From Vibrio sp. Of7-15 (GTDB taxonomy: Bacteria > Pseudomonadota > Gammaproteobacteria > Enterobacterales > Vibrionaceae): 64,000 nt of DNA. The stretch covers positions 1 through 64,000 of the forward strand of contig NZ_JAKRGH010000009.1 in the NCBI RefSeq assembly GCF_022347565.1, read 5' to 3'. The position numbers and the translations under genes are program-made. How positions within the stretch are numbered: position 1 is the stretch's first letter; each line of letters starts with the position of its first letter. The notes under the pieces are model-generated. The model did not search any database. It was not told the DNA's origin and saw nothing but the letters and a program-made list of their open reading frames with translations. Shown in pieces: positions 16,379 through 25,765 of this stretch.

Positions 16379-16836
16379 TACACCACATTAAATCGCTCTA
16401 ATACCAGAGCCATCTGCTCCGATGGCTCAATACCAATTTCAGCACATTCTTTAGAAAAAAAGTTCCAGTGTGCTTTTCGCCACCAAGCCAGTGTTCTGTC
16501 ACCTTCTCCTTCTTGAGCGGCAAACTCTTCCGTTACCTCTGAAAACAAGCACTCTTGCACTTCCGTGATCTCAATGATTGACGTTGGCTTCCCTTGCCAA
16601 TTTAGCACTACTTGTAAATGCCCAACTTGAGGCATAGGCTCTTCGCCTGAGTCATACCAATGTTTCATGCTACAAGTCGCTGTTTTAATGCCTTGCTGAA
16701 TTAACTCAGCGCATGCATTCGCATTGTACTCATCAGCACAAAAATAATCGGCACTAAACGAAGTGTATTGCGCGCGCTTTTCTTCTGGTAAAGAATCCAA
16801 ATAACCCTGTAAATATTGCTTTGATTGATTATCCAT
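16372..16836 (-). CDS. ASCH-domain protein
   Basis: This 154-aa cytoplasmic protein fits the ASCH fold. It has a helix ending in ELIQQGIKTATCS (the GxKxxT/S motif), a strand with GHLQVVLNWQGKPTSIIEITEV, and EGEGDRTLAWWRKAHWNFF near the C-terminus. ASCH domains bind RNA or nucleotides, and some members hydrolyse N4-acetylcytidine; the exact role here is unknown. ATG 16836 gives the usual N-terminus, with GTG 16842 as an alternative nearer the AAAGAG site. The 3' end overlaps the convergent gene by seven bases. Confidence 0.75.
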   Translation of the reverse strand: MDNQSKQYLQGYLDSLPEEKRAQYTSFSADYFCADEYNANACAELIQQGIKTATCSMKHWYDSGEEPMPQVGHLQVVLNWQGKPTSIIEITEVQECLFSEVTEEFAAQEGEGDRTLAWWRKAHWNFFSKECAEIGIEPSEQMALVLERFNVVYQ

Positions 16837-16857
16837 AATCACATAACTCTTTCATTT

Positions 16858-17757
16858 TTAAGTAATCAAATAACGCTGAAGTCTATCGTAGATAAAGTCT
16901 AAAAACACACGAAGTTTCGGAGTTGCGCCACGATGACTTGGGTAAACCGCAGAAAAATCCACCGCCAAACAGCGCCACTGCGGTAAAACCCGTGGTAAAC
17001 AATTGGCTTCGTCTTGGCATAAGTAATGAGGAAGCAGCGCAATACCAGTACCACTGGCGGCTAAGTGATGCAGAGTTTGAAAATCATTCACCCGACAATA
17101 AGGGATGACAGTCAGCTTCTTTGGCTCTTTATCCTGCTCTGTGATCACCGACAGTTCGTTATGGGCGTTTAGCATATCACTCATAATTAGTAGTCGATGT
17201 GACGCTAAGTCTTCCAGTGTTTGTACAGGGCCATGTTGCTTCAGATACGAATCACTGGCATAAAAATAATGTTGGCTTTTCCCTAAGCGCCGGGAAACCA
17301 ATCGAGAATCAGACAGTGCTCCGACTCGAATAGCCACATCCATCCCCTCTTCAATTAAGTCCACCCGACGGTTAGACAGCTCCAAATCCAGCTGAATATG
17401 AGGATAACGAGACAAAAACTCTGGCAAGATAGGCGCTAATAGCTGCTGCCCTGTAGCCACCGAGGCACTGACTCTTAATACGCCTCTAGGCTCTGCCAAC
17501 ATGGTTTGCACCGACAAATCCGCGTGTTCAGATTCTTCAATGATCCGCAAACAGTGCTGATAATAAATACGACCAATCTCAGTGACCCGGATCTTGCGTG
17601 TGGTTCTCTCCAGCAATCGAATTCCTAAGCTTTCCTCCAATCGCGCGACACGACGACTCACCTTCGATTTCGGTAAACCCAATACATCAGCTGCAGAGGT
17701 AAATCCACCAGCGTTCACCACCTTGGCAAAAATCACCATGTCATTTAAATCCTGCAC
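16858..17757 (-). CDS. LysR-family regulator, divergent to the pirin gene
   Basis: This 299-aa protein has a LysR helix-turn-helix at residues about 1-60 (AGGFTSAADVLGLPKSKVSRRVARLE) and a substrate-binding domain beginning near GVLRVSASVATG. It starts with GTG 17757, preceded by AAGGAG at good distance; an overlapping ATG two bases upstream is out of frame. It is divergent from the pirin and isochorismatase genes with about 145 bases between, the classic arrangement for a LysR protein controlling the neighbouring operon and itself. The inducer is unknown. Confidence 0.85.
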   Translation of the reverse strand: MQDLNDMVIFAKVVNAGGFTSAADVLGLPKSKVSRRVARLEESLGIRLLERTTRKIRVTEIGRIYYQHCLRIIEESEHADLSVQTMLAEPRGVLRVSASVATGQQLLAPILPEFLSRYPHIQLDLELSNRRVDLIEEGMDVAIRVGALSDSRLVSRRLGKSQHYFYASDSYLKQHGPVQTLEDLASHRLLIMSDMLNAHNELSVITEQDKEPKKLTVIPYCRVNDFQTLHHLAASGTGIALLPHYLCQDEANCLPRVLPQWRCLAVDFSAVYPSHRGATPKLRVFLDFIYDRLQRYLIT

Positions 17758-17901
17758 ATTTTCTCCTTACTCGGCACGGCAAGCCAACATTTACATTGTT
17801 CTATTTTTAGAACAGTAATTATCATTTTAACGTATTTATCAAAATTTAATAACAACCTAATATTTATTTCAACGGCAACAATAACGATGGGAAGGCGAAG
17901 A

Positions 17902-18576
17902 ATGATGGATATTTTACAACGTGACACATTAGTGGAAGGTGGCTTTGCTGGATTACGCGAACACCGATTAGTTAAGTCACCACAAGCTTTTGGGCCACAC
18001 GCTAACCTTGATGGCAGCTGGGCAGGTATTGGTAACTTTGTCTATTTAGCCGATGCCCGCTTTATGCCAAAAGGCGAAACCCGAATGCATGAACATTTAG
18101 AAGTGGATGTGATTTCCGTGATGGCCGATGGTCGAATTGCCCACCAGGGATCTTTAGGCCACGGGCAAGATTTAAACACCCATGATGTGCAGGTTCAACG
18201 CGCTGGTGGAGAAGGGTTTGCCCATAACGAAGTCAATCCAGATGACACTGAAAATCGCATGATCCAATTATGGTTTTTACCTGAAACCGCAGGTCAGCAC
18301 GCGGATTATAAGGTATACCAGCCCAAAGTTGGGGAAAACACACGGATTTACGGCGGCACATCTGACGCTGATTTTCCGGCCAAGACACTACTGAATGTCG
18401 CCAGATTACAACGCAATGAGAAGTTAACACATGAAGGGCCATTTTTAGCTTATCTCGTAACAGGTACAGGCTCTGCCAATGGCAATACCATCACCGAAGG
18501 CACGCTCATTCGCGACACTCAGTTAACGTTTGAAGCAAACAGCGAGACTCAACTTATTCTTATTCACACTCAATAA
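17902..18576 (+). CDS. Pirin-family cupin protein (YhhW-like)
   Basis: This 224-aa protein has the pirin N-terminal cupin with metal-binding residues in RMHEHLEVDVISVMADG and HNEVNPDDTENRMIQLWFLP. The C-terminal cupin half is more divergent, ending QLILIHTQ. Bacterial pirins include quercetin dioxygenases and proteins modulating pyruvate metabolism; which applies cannot be seen. ATG 17902 is favoured over ATG 17887 because GAAGGCGAAG precedes it. The next gene starts 33 bases after the stop, so the two form an operon divergent from a LysR gene. Confidence 0.8.
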   Translation: MMDILQRDTLVEGGFAGLREHRLVKSPQAFGPHANLDGSWAGIGNFVYLADARFMPKGETRMHEHLEVDVISVMADGRIAHQGSLGHGQDLNTHDVQVQRAGGEGFAHNEVNPDDTENRMIQLWFLPETAGQHADYKVYQPKVGENTRIYGGTSDADFPAKTLLNVARLQRNEKLTHEGPFLAYLVTGTGSANGNTITEGTLIRDTQLTFEANSETQLILIHTQ

Positions 18577-18609
18577 TAATAAAAAAATCAAACTACTAGG
18601 AGAACCATA

Positions 18610-19236
18610 ATGAGCAAGGTATTTGCAGAAAGACTGACCCCAGAGAACGCGGTTGTCGCCATGATCGATCACCAAACCGGACTATTAGTGAGCTGTCGAG
18701 ACCAAGATCCACATTTAATGAAAGCGAACATTCGTGGTTTAAGCCAACTGGCCAAAACACTGGAGCTTCCTTCTGTCATCACGGCCAGCATGCCGGAGGG
18801 TCCAAATGGCCCTATCATGCCCGATATTTTGGAAATTCTTGGTGATACAGTGATTGAGCGCCCGGGAGAAATTAATGCTTGGGACAACGCTGACTTTAAA
18901 GGTGCGATTGAGGCAACAGGTCGCAAAAAGATCATTATGGCGGGTATTGTTACTGATGTTTGCTTAATGTTCCCCGCTATTTCCGCCGTAGCAGAGGGCT
19001 ATGATGTCTATGCGGTGGTAGATGCCTCCGGGACTTGGAACGACACAGTGCGTGATGCCGCCATGATGCGAATGACACAGGCTGGCGTCAAGGTGACCAC
19101 TTGGGCGGCAGTGCTGGCAGAGCTCATGCATGATTGGCGGAGTGAAAAGGGCCTAGAATTAGGAGGCGTCTTGGCAGAACACACCTCCTATCAATGGGTT
19201 TATGACAGCTTCCTTGCTAGCCAAAATACCAAATAA
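18610..19236 (+). CDS. Isochorismatase-family hydrolase (YcaC-like)
   Basis: This 208-aa protein has the isochorismatase-like fold. The catalytic Asp lies in MIDHQTGLL (about residue 20), a Lys lies in RKKIIMAGIVTDVC and the nucleophilic Cys in that motif (about 118). Its length and the MPEGPNGPIMPDI and RDAAMMRMTQAGV segments are those of the YcaC subgroup, whose substrate is not established. An AGGAG site supports ATG 18610. It follows the pirin gene, and such pairs are often controlled by an adjacent LysR protein in response to electrophiles or aromatic compounds; that is inference. Confidence 0.8.
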   Translation: MSKVFAERLTPENAVVAMIDHQTGLLVSCRDQDPHLMKANIRGLSQLAKTLELPSVITASMPEGPNGPIMPDILEILGDTVIERPGEINAWDNADFKGAIEATGRKKIIMAGIVTDVCLMFPAISAVAEGYDVYAVVDASGTWNDTVRDAAMMRMTQAGVKVTTWAAVLAELMHDWRSEKGLELGGVLAEHTSYQWVYDSFLASQNTK

Positions 19237-19273
19237 CCTGAAAATAGAGATAAGAAAGATAGAAAAAGTTTCT

Positions 19274-20038
19274 CTATTTCCCCTCAAGCACCTTTTCAGG
19301 CTCGTTGTTTGAAAGGGTGCTTGATTTCACTAAAGTCATTGTCATTGGCACAAGCAAATACAACCCAAACGCACATAATACAGAGACCAATAAGTCGTTA
19401 TGCCAATGCATGCCGAGCCAAATGCGGCTCCAACCGACACCACAACCCCATGCGATCAGCACAGCCGCTAATACATAGTGTTTCTCGCGCAATAAAAAAC
19501 CGCCCCAAAACGCCACACAAAGCGCAGCAAACAGAGTGTGCCCAGAAGGCAATGAATAGTTTGTTTCACCGAACCAGTGACCTAAGCGCCACTTGCTCAC
19601 TTTGTCGCTAACCTGCTGTACCGCAGACGCTTTTTCTTGTGTGGATAAACGATAAAAAGCCTCTGTAGAATCAACCACACCTAGATCCTGTAACTGGTAC
19701 ACATAAGGACGTGCGACTTCGGAAACCTGTTTTAATCCGGTTTTTGTTGCAAAGCTCAACCCCAGTAATACTGCAAACGGCACAACCAATACACACCAAG
19801 AAGCCGGTTTGTATTTCATCACCAAAGGCAGGACACACAATAAAGACGTGGTGATCAAAAAGTACGGATTACCTGCCGATTCCGATAACACGGTGAATAC
19901 CTGACCAAGAAGTTCATGATCTTGACTTAATAGATCAGGCTTAGGGTTAAGTAAGATACCAAGAAATAAAAGAAACGAGAATATAGTAAGTGCTAACAAA
20001 CCATGACGTTTATCAGCAAAAAATAATGAATACAACAT
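19274..20038 (-). CDS. pgpB: PgpB-like phosphatidylglycerophosphate / undecaprenyl-pyrophosphate phosphatase
   Basis: The PAP2 motifs are all present: KTGLKQVSEVARPYVY (motif 1, Kx6RP), SLPSGHT (motif 2, catalytic His) and SRIWLGMHWHNDLL (motif 3, SRx5Hx3D). Five to six membrane segments surround them. The order and the FYRLSTQEKASAVQQV insert resemble PgpB of E. coli. PgpB dephosphorylates phosphatidylglycerophosphate and undecaprenyl pyrophosphate at the inner membrane. The frame stays open to 20290, but ATG 20038 gives 254 residues, the family length, and the 84-residue extension looks non-coding. The ribosome site is weak, so the start is not certain. Confidence 0.8.
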   Translation of the reverse strand: MLYSLFFADKRHGLLALTIFSFLLFLGILLNPKPDLLSQDHELLGQVFTVLSESAGNPYFLITTSLLCVLPLVMKYKPASWCVLVVPFAVLLGLSFATKTGLKQVSEVARPYVYQLQDLGVVDSTEAFYRLSTQEKASAVQQVSDKVSKWRLGHWFGETNYSLPSGHTLFAALCVAFWGGFLLREKHYVLAAVLIAWGCGVGWSRIWLGMHWHNDLLVSVLCAFGLYLLVPMTMTLVKSSTLSNNEPEKVLEGK

Positions 20039-20461
20039 GAAGGAATAACCAACCTTTACACCCAGAGGGACACTACAAGCAATAAAAAATTGAAGATAAC
20101 AACACCACCGAAGAAGAATGTCAGCGCTGTGTAGAAAAAATGGCGAAGACGTGAAGAGAATAAAGACCCGATGAAAAAGTGTGCGTTTTTCGTAACTTGA
20201 AAGGAAATCGTAGATTCTAACGCGGTAATTGTGTGCCTCATGCCACAAGAATAACGCGAGCCTTGCCAACAAAGAAAATCTGCACCACAATCATTACACG
20301 CATATGCGCGCTTTGCTTAGCCATAGTTCCTCGTGACTTGACATTAATAACAGTTTTATCAAATAACGCATTCTAAATTGTCGAACTCTTGTAATATATG
20401 ACAAGCTAAATTAATTCGGTTCCACGCCGATAATATCACTAAAGCCTAACTGTAACAGAAG
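20039..20461. other. Divergent intergenic region between pgpB and plzC
   Basis: About 420 bases containing the promoters of both genes. The part adjoining pgpB (20039-20290) is an open frame in phase with pgpB, but its product has no family resemblance and it is probably leader. No repeat or RNA is evident. Confidence 0.4.
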
Positions 20462-22810
20462 ATGATGCCACAAGAAGATTACCAATCAATTGTTGAACAG
20501 CTGATCCCAGCCTACAGTTCTGAAGATTTCGAGCTTGTTCTGTCACACGTGACGGACGGACAACCAGCCTCTGTACGACTGTTAGTGAAAATGGAATTAA
20601 AGCGGATCATGTCACCATGCAACAAAGCCATCGATTTACGAGGCCGAGTGCGTGGTGAGTGTCGTGAATACAAACTTGAAGGCTTCACTCACTGGTTTGA
20701 TGATGTTGCCATCAATACCTATCACAAAAGCATTAATAAGTACGGCAGCTATACAATGGGAGTGTGGGAAGAACTGACTCATACTCGCAATAACTTCAAA
20801 GTATTGCACCAACAAGAACAGCTACGTGGCTTACAAGATGCAGAAGAAGACCACCCATTTGAAGTGGATCTTATCCGTTTTGGTCACTACTTAACCCGCA
20901 GTGAAAACCGCCTACAAATGGCAACACAAGTCGAGATCACGCTGCCAAACCACCAAGAAATTCATGGTATCAGTAGTGATCTATCAAGCTCAGGGGCCAA
21001 ATTTAAAGTACCATCTGCCTTTAATTATGGTTTGGGGCAAATCCTACGAGCGCGTTTTCCAAGGTTAGCTAAAGACACTGACATCAACGAACTTAACGAC
21101 GACTTCGAATACCGTATTTTAGGTGTAGATGATAACGAAGATAACGACAGTTTTAAGTGGTTACGACTGAAACTGGAAACCGAAACAAACGTTATCCATC
21201 AAGCTATTGATGTAAAACTCAATAATGCTCATCGTCGCGCCCGCCATGATAATCAAGATCAGATCTTACGAGCACGAACCCGAGGCTACGAACACTGCTT
21301 TTTAAAACACAGCGCAAACTTACCCCTATTCTTTTCTGGCAATGAGCTCAAGTACGCCCTATTAACTGAGCACAACCAGGAACAATGGCACTATTGGCAT
21401 GATGAAAAAAATCAGCCAATGATCAACCATCTGTTCAATAAAGAAAGAATGGAAGGTTTAACTAAGCCGGGCTTAAAAATCAGCCGAAGCCATCTCTACA
21501 GCTTTAGCCACGAGCATGAAGACAAAACTCACTTTTACTCAATGGCACTCACCGAGGCGACCCGAGAAGAAAGACAGCTATTTTGGCATTTAGGGGCACG
21601 GCGAGCAAGCTGGAAAGTCACTCGCTTATCAATGTTTGAATTGGACGTCGAGGATATTGAACGTCTGTTATCTGTGGCCCCAGAAATGGAGCACTTACTG
21701 ACGTCATTAACTCACATTGGCATTTTGCAAGAGATCAGTGTGCCTGAAACGCGCCGGGACTTTTTACTGACTGAAAAACCGCAATTGGCAACTAAAGCAC
21801 TCAACAGTTTTAAGCACCCGCGTAACCCAATTTGTAAGGCCCAAGCTCTTTATTTTGATCCTAAGCCTCGTCGCAGTGAACCACGCTTTAATTACGAAAC
21901 ACCGATCGAACTGCATTACCCCGGTCACGAGAGCATCATAGGTAAAACCATTGACTTCTCAACCCGAGGGCTAAATCTATTGCTGGCAGAGCCCCTCCCA
22001 CTCAAGAGTAATGAAGACGTTCGGATCACTTTCACGGAGCTGCAAAAATTGGACGCTTCTGCACCACTGAGCAAGATGTCTTATAAAGTGGTACGTTTAA
22101 GCCCAAGTAGCCAGAATATCCAACTTATCGCCAATCTTGATCAAGATGAGCATCATAGATCTGAGCATTTCTTACGTCGATTGATTAACCACAATCTTGA
22201 TAAGTTACATGAAGACAGCGAACCGCTCCCTTCTGCCAACTTACTTAAAGCGATGCATCAACTGCTGCTTGGCCGCTTGATCAGCACCCCTTACTTTGTT
22301 GAAAAAAACAACCACCGCATGATGCCACGAGTGATCGGGGTGAATTTCCCGCTCAATCCATTGCAAAAATTATTTCAACGCTTAGGGCATGGACGTCACT
22401 TTTCGGTAGAAACCATTTTCAAAACTCGAATGCAGCAACTTCTAACTGGCCCAATGCGCCCAATCGAAGTGAAAAATCCTTTCTATCATGAGTTGTATAT
22501 CGCAGCTCAAATCAAAGATGGCGAGATCTCTGCAGTACGATCAAAAATGCTCAATGAGTTCGAGTCATTAAATGAACGTATTAACTTCATTACCAAAGCT
22601 CAGGAACAAGGGGAGTTCTATGCGGTGCGCATTTCAGGTGTGCCAGTACATAATCCGCTAACAACATTACTGGGTGAGGAGTTAGGCGAACTCGCCCAAA
22701 CCACCATTCATCATGCGCGAGCACTTGAAGAAGAGTTCACGAGTTTGGTCGGCTGTGGTGAGCTTTATGACATCACCGATGAAGTCCTCATTCGTTTAGA
22801 GCTCGGTTAA
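20462..22810 (+). CDS. plzC: PlzC-like c-di-GMP receptor with two PilZ domains
   Basis: This large cytoplasmic protein (782 aa) contains two PilZ-type segments. The first, around residues 155-215, has DLSSSGAKF but lacks a clear RxxxR. The second, around 470-570, has both signature parts, RRSEPR and DFSTRGLNL, so it should bind c-di-GMP. The rest is family-specific. In V. cholerae a PilZ protein of this size, PlzC, is encoded beside serB, and here serB is convergent next door; hence the symbol. ATGATG at 20462 is the start, with AGAAG just before it. A shared terminator separates it from serB. Confidence 0.8.
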   Translation: MMPQEDYQSIVEQLIPAYSSEDFELVLSHVTDGQPASVRLLVKMELKRIMSPCNKAIDLRGRVRGECREYKLEGFTHWFDDVAINTYHKSINKYGSYTMGVWEELTHTRNNFKVLHQQEQLRGLQDAEEDHPFEVDLIRFGHYLTRSENRLQMATQVEITLPNHQEIHGISSDLSSSGAKFKVPSAFNYGLGQILRARFPRLAKDTDINELNDDFEYRILGVDDNEDNDSFKWLRLKLETETNVIHQAIDVKLNNAHRRARHDNQDQILRARTRGYEHCFLKHSANLPLFFSGNELKYALLTEHNQEQWHYWHDEKNQPMINHLFNKERMEGLTKPGLKISRSHLYSFSHEHEDKTHFYSMALTEATREERQLFWHLGARRASWKVTRLSMFELDVEDIERLLSVAPEMEHLLTSLTHIGILQEISVPETRRDFLLTEKPQLATKALNSFKHPRNPICKAQALYFDPKPRRSEPRFNYETPIELHYPGHESIIGKTIDFSTRGLNLLLAEPLPLKSNEDVRITFTELQKLDASAPLSKMSYKVVRLSPSSQNIQLIANLDQDEHHRSEHFLRRLINHNLDKLHEDSEPLPSANLLKAMHQLLLGRLISTPYFVEKNNHRMMPRVIGVNFPLNPLQKLFQRLGHGRHFSVETIFKTRMQQLLTGPMRPIEVKNPFYHELYIAAQIKDGEISAVRSKMLNEFESLNERINFITKAQEQGEFYAVRISGVPVHNPLTTLLGEELGELAQTTIHHARALEEEFTSLVGCGELYDITDEVLIRLELG

Positions 22811-22843
22811 CCACACTGGTTTATTCATAAAAGTTGATATTAA

Positions 22844-22877
22844 TAAAAAAGGGAGCACATACCATGCTCCCTTTTTC
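22844..22877. terminator. Bidirectional terminator between plzC and serB
   Basis: AAAAAGGGAGCA pairs with TGCTCCCTTTTT across a seven-base loop, with A and T runs on the two sides. It can serve both convergent genes. Confidence 0.85.
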
Positions 22878-22919
22878 AATCTTTTGTCTGTTCCGCCCTG
22901 AAATGCTAACAAACCTAAA

Positions 22920-23900
22920 CTATGGTTTCGCTTTCCAGCTTATTTTTTGTTGGCACAGTAATGATGCCGATAAAATACACAATACCGAGCCTAAATTACC
23001 GTACTTAACGGCAACAGAAGCTTGCTGTTGTACCTTAGGCTTTGCATGGTAAGCCACACCCAACCCGGCAGCCCCCATCATGACTAAATCGTTCGCACCA
23101 TCACCAACAGCCACTGTGTTATGCAAATCAATATCGTGCTCTTCAGCTAAACGAACCAGAATATCGGCTTTGGTTTCAGCACTCACGATCTCACCAGTGA
23201 CGTTACCTGTTAATTTACCATCGGTGATCTCAAGAGTATTAGACTGCGCATAATCTAGATTCAGTACTTCCTTGAGGTAGTCTGAAAAATAGGTAAAACC
23301 ACCTGAAGCAATCGCTGTTTTCCATCCCAGTTTCTGTAAAGTCAGAACAAGATTTTCCAATTCAGGCATAAAAGGAAGCGCTTCCCTAACTTGAGCTAAA
23401 ATGGACTCATCAGCACCTTTCAGTGCTCCTACTCGCTGACGCAAGCTCTCAGAGAAGTCCAGTTCTCCTTGCATGGCCCGTTCAGTTACTTCTGCAACCT
23501 GCTCACCCACACCCGCTAATTTAGCAATTTCATCAATACACTCGATTTGAATCGCCGTTGAATCCATATCCATCACAATTAAGCCTGGCTGAGACAGATC
23601 AGGCAAATCTTGCGCACTGGCGTAATCTAATTCAAGAGCATCTAAGATGCTGGTGTGTCGCTCGGTCAGCTCACCGGCAACATAAGCAACTTCGTAGTCA
23701 CCCACTTTCCAGCAATCGATAACGTCACATTCGTAACCAAGAAAGGTTTGAATATCTTCAAAATGACGAGGGGATAAATGGTAACCATACACAATCCAAC
23801 CCGCTTGTTGCCTGCGGTAATTAGGTTGGTTACCAGTCGATGGAAAACGCTTAAGTAGTGAAGCGTGTTTCTTAATAGAAAATGTTTTTATCGCATCCAT
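22920..23900 (-). CDS. serB: Phosphoserine phosphatase SerB
   Basis: This 326-aa protein makes L-serine from phosphoserine, the last step of serine synthesis. HAD motifs are clear: DMDSTAIQIE (nucleophile Asp and acid Asp, about residue 110), SGGF (about 205) and the loop GDGANDLVMMGAAGLGVAYHAKP near the C-terminus. The N-terminal ~100 residues form the ACT-like regulatory domain seen in enterobacterial and vibrio SerB. An AAGGATT site precedes ATG 23900. It is divergent from ytjB, an arrangement conserved in E. coli. The C-terminal tail after VKYGNLGSVL is slightly longer than in E. coli. Confidence 0.95.
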   Translation of the reverse strand: MDAIKTFSIKKHASLLKRFPSTGNQPNYRRQQAGWIVYGYHLSPRHFEDIQTFLGYECDVIDCWKVGDYEVAYVAGELTERHTSILDALELDYASAQDLPDLSQPGLIVMDMDSTAIQIECIDEIAKLAGVGEQVAEVTERAMQGELDFSESLRQRVGALKGADESILAQVREALPFMPELENLVLTLQKLGWKTAIASGGFTYFSDYLKEVLNLDYAQSNTLEITDGKLTGNVTGEIVSAETKADILVRLAEEHDIDLHNTVAVGDGANDLVMMGAAGLGVAYHAKPKVQQQASVAVKYGNLGSVLCILSASLLCQQKISWKAKP

Positions 23901-24091
23901 GGCTATAATCCTTCATAAAACTACTTGCAACTTACCCTATTGCAATTTATCAGGGCAAGCATCAATATGTCGAAATAGACCTTTTTTGAGCCCTTATTGA
24001 AAAAGAAGTACAAAAAACGCAATAAATCCACTCTTTGTGTTGGCCTACCAGCAGACATAAAGACAAAACGATGTAAAAGTGACCAATTACA

Positions 24092-24700
24092 ATGAAATCA
24101 AAACTACTGTCGTGGAAGTTTTTATTGAAGATGCTAGTGGCTACGATCACCATAGGGTGTTTGATCGCAACACTGCGTAACAGCACACTGATAAGCCAAG
24201 GCAACGAAAAGATTCAGAACAAACAAATTCATTCTTTAAGCCGAACTATGATCCGCCAAGCTGCGTTAGCCGCCGCCGATAGCATTATTGCCGAAGATCA
24301 GGAAGCCCTACTGACACTGGCTCATGACTGGGCAAAAGAGTCCCTCATTTTAGACGCAACCATTTATGATGTTGAAGGGGTCAAACTCGCCTCCAGTGAA
24401 GGAGCGGTATCTGTTAACCAGATTGTCGGTTTAAATACCCCACTTTCTGTAGCAAGCATCGGCAGACAGCAGCTAATTGAACCCGTTTTAGATGGGGGCA
24501 ACATGATTGGTTTTATTCGTTTGACATTAGAAAAGAGTAAACTGACGGCGTATGCCGATCACCACTATCGAAAAAGTGATCGCTTGATGTACAGCATGCT
24601 ACTGATGACATTTATTGCAGGTATTGGCGTTGCGGTATTATTCCGCCGCAAAGAGAAAACCCCACCAGTCACATTAATGCTGGGCGGAAATAAATCTTAA
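24092..24700 (+). CDS. ytjB: YtjB/Smp (AhpA) family membrane protein
   Basis: This 202-aa protein has two membrane segments (about 12-30 and 167-185) flanking a periplasmic domain with RQAALAAADSIIAEDQEALLTLAHDW and VYDVEG-type PAS-like strands. It ends with a short cytoplasmic RRKEK tail. Divergent placement beside serB is the same as ytjB (smp) in E. coli. The function is not established. The ribosome site is weak. A 10-bp hairpin lies just after the gene. Confidence 0.8.
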   Translation: MKSKLLSWKFLLKMLVATITIGCLIATLRNSTLISQGNEKIQNKQIHSLSRTMIRQAALAAADSIIAEDQEALLTLAHDWAKESLILDATIYDVEGVKLASSEGAVSVNQIVGLNTPLSVASIGRQQLIEPVLDGGNMIGFIRLTLEKSKLTAYADHHYRKSDRLMYSMLLMTFIAGIGVAVLFRRKEKTPPVTLMLGGNKS

Positions 24701-24716
24701 GCTTTAGAAGTTCGAT

Positions 24717-24752
24717 ATGAGGCGACTTATCTATCATGATACGTCGCCTCAT
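24717..24752. terminator. 10-bp hairpin after ytjB
   Basis: ATGAGGCGAC pairs perfectly with GTCGCCTCAT across a 16-base loop. It lies between convergent ytjB and the small barrel gene. The T-run is short, so the strength as an intrinsic terminator is doubtful. Confidence 0.5.
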
Positions 24753-24858
24753 TTCACCGACTCGATGATCTTGCATAACAAGAAGTTCGATTCCCTTCAC
24801 TCTTAAACTCCGTTAAGACCTCATAGTGTTATTTTAAACAACAAGCTGGCTTTGAATT

Positions 24859-25494
24859 CTAGAAAGTGTACTGAGCACCTAGGTAATAAGAAGTAGACAT
24901 ACCGTAAGTTACTTTATCAGAGCCAAATGTAAATTCGTTACCAAATTGCTGATTAAGACGAAGACCCGTCTCCAGTGAGAAGTTCTTAGTAAAAGCGTAA
25001 CCTAAGCCTGCATTCACACCAAGTTCAACACCCGTATTATCTTTTGTCTGTGATGGAACTCCAAACTGGGAAACAGTGAACTCTGAGTTATACAGGCCGA
25101 TATTACCACCCGCTAATGCATAAAAGTTGTCCGTAATAGGGAACAAGTAATCTGCCCCTGCACCTAAGCTATAAGTACTACGTTCATATTTAATCGCTGA
25201 AAATCCGAAAGCCCCGTAAGTTACCTCAAGTGAATCACCTTTCAAATAAGCATAGGCACGAACATCATCATTTAAATATTTACCTACAAGTAATGTGATA
25301 TTACCAGCATCATCCAAATCGCTTTCAAGCTCCCCAGCACCAGAAGCATTGGGGCCTGTTAGTTTCGTATCGTAAGAACCACCACCAAACTCAATGCCCA
25401 TGTAAGTGCGGTCATCTTTACTGTCCACATCAGTAGCAAAAGCCTGAGTAGAAGCAATAAGAGCCAATCCAGAAGCAAGAAGAATTTTTTTCAT
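24859..25494 (-). CDS. Outer-membrane beta-barrel protein (OmpA/OmpX-like)
   Basis: This 211-aa protein has a signal peptide (residues 1-20, cut after AFA) and a mature barrel of about eight strands ending YYLGAQYTF, with the terminal Phe used for BAM recognition. Gly-rich strands (GIEFGGGSYD, LVGKYLNDDVRAYAYLKG, LGVNAGLGYAFTKNFSLETGLR) resemble the porin-family OMP_b-brl group. The function is unknown. It is monocistronic, with about 270 bases separating it from deoD. Confidence 0.75.
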   Translation of the reverse strand: MKKILLASGLALIASTQAFATDVDSKDDRTYMGIEFGGGSYDTKLTGPNASGAGELESDLDDAGNITLLVGKYLNDDVRAYAYLKGDSLEVTYGAFGFSAIKYERSTYSLGAGADYLFPITDNFYALAGGNIGLYNSEFTVSQFGVPSQTKDNTGVELGVNAGLGYAFTKNFSLETGLRLNQQFGNEFTFGSDKVTYGMSTSYYLGAQYTF

Positions 25495-25713
25495 GTTTAA
25501 ACCTATTGTTATTTATCGTGATGTCCAACCACAGTGGTAGTGAACGCAGCGCATCCTAATAAATCCACCAACTCCATAACAAATAACAACTTCAAACAAA
25601 AGTTTATAAATTCTTAATCATTACTTAAAAAACTGATTATAAAAAGAAACAATCACCAGATTAAGATGAGATAAAGAAGATTTCAGGGATAGATTCGAGG
25701 GCTGACAAATACA

Positions 25714-25741
25714 AAAAAGGAGAGTTCAACACTCTCCTTTT
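25714..25741 (-). terminator. Terminator after deoD
   Basis: Read on the minus strand, AAAGGAGAG and CTCTCCTTT form a stem with a short loop followed by a T-run. It lies 25 bases after the deoD stop and ends the deo gene group. Confidence 0.85.
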
Positions 25742-25765
25742 ACTATAAATAGCATAAAAATAGGC

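Noticed and set aside
20039..20290. N-terminal 84-residue extension of PgpB
   Set aside because: The extension has no similarity to the family, and ATG 20038 gives the standard 254-residue protein.
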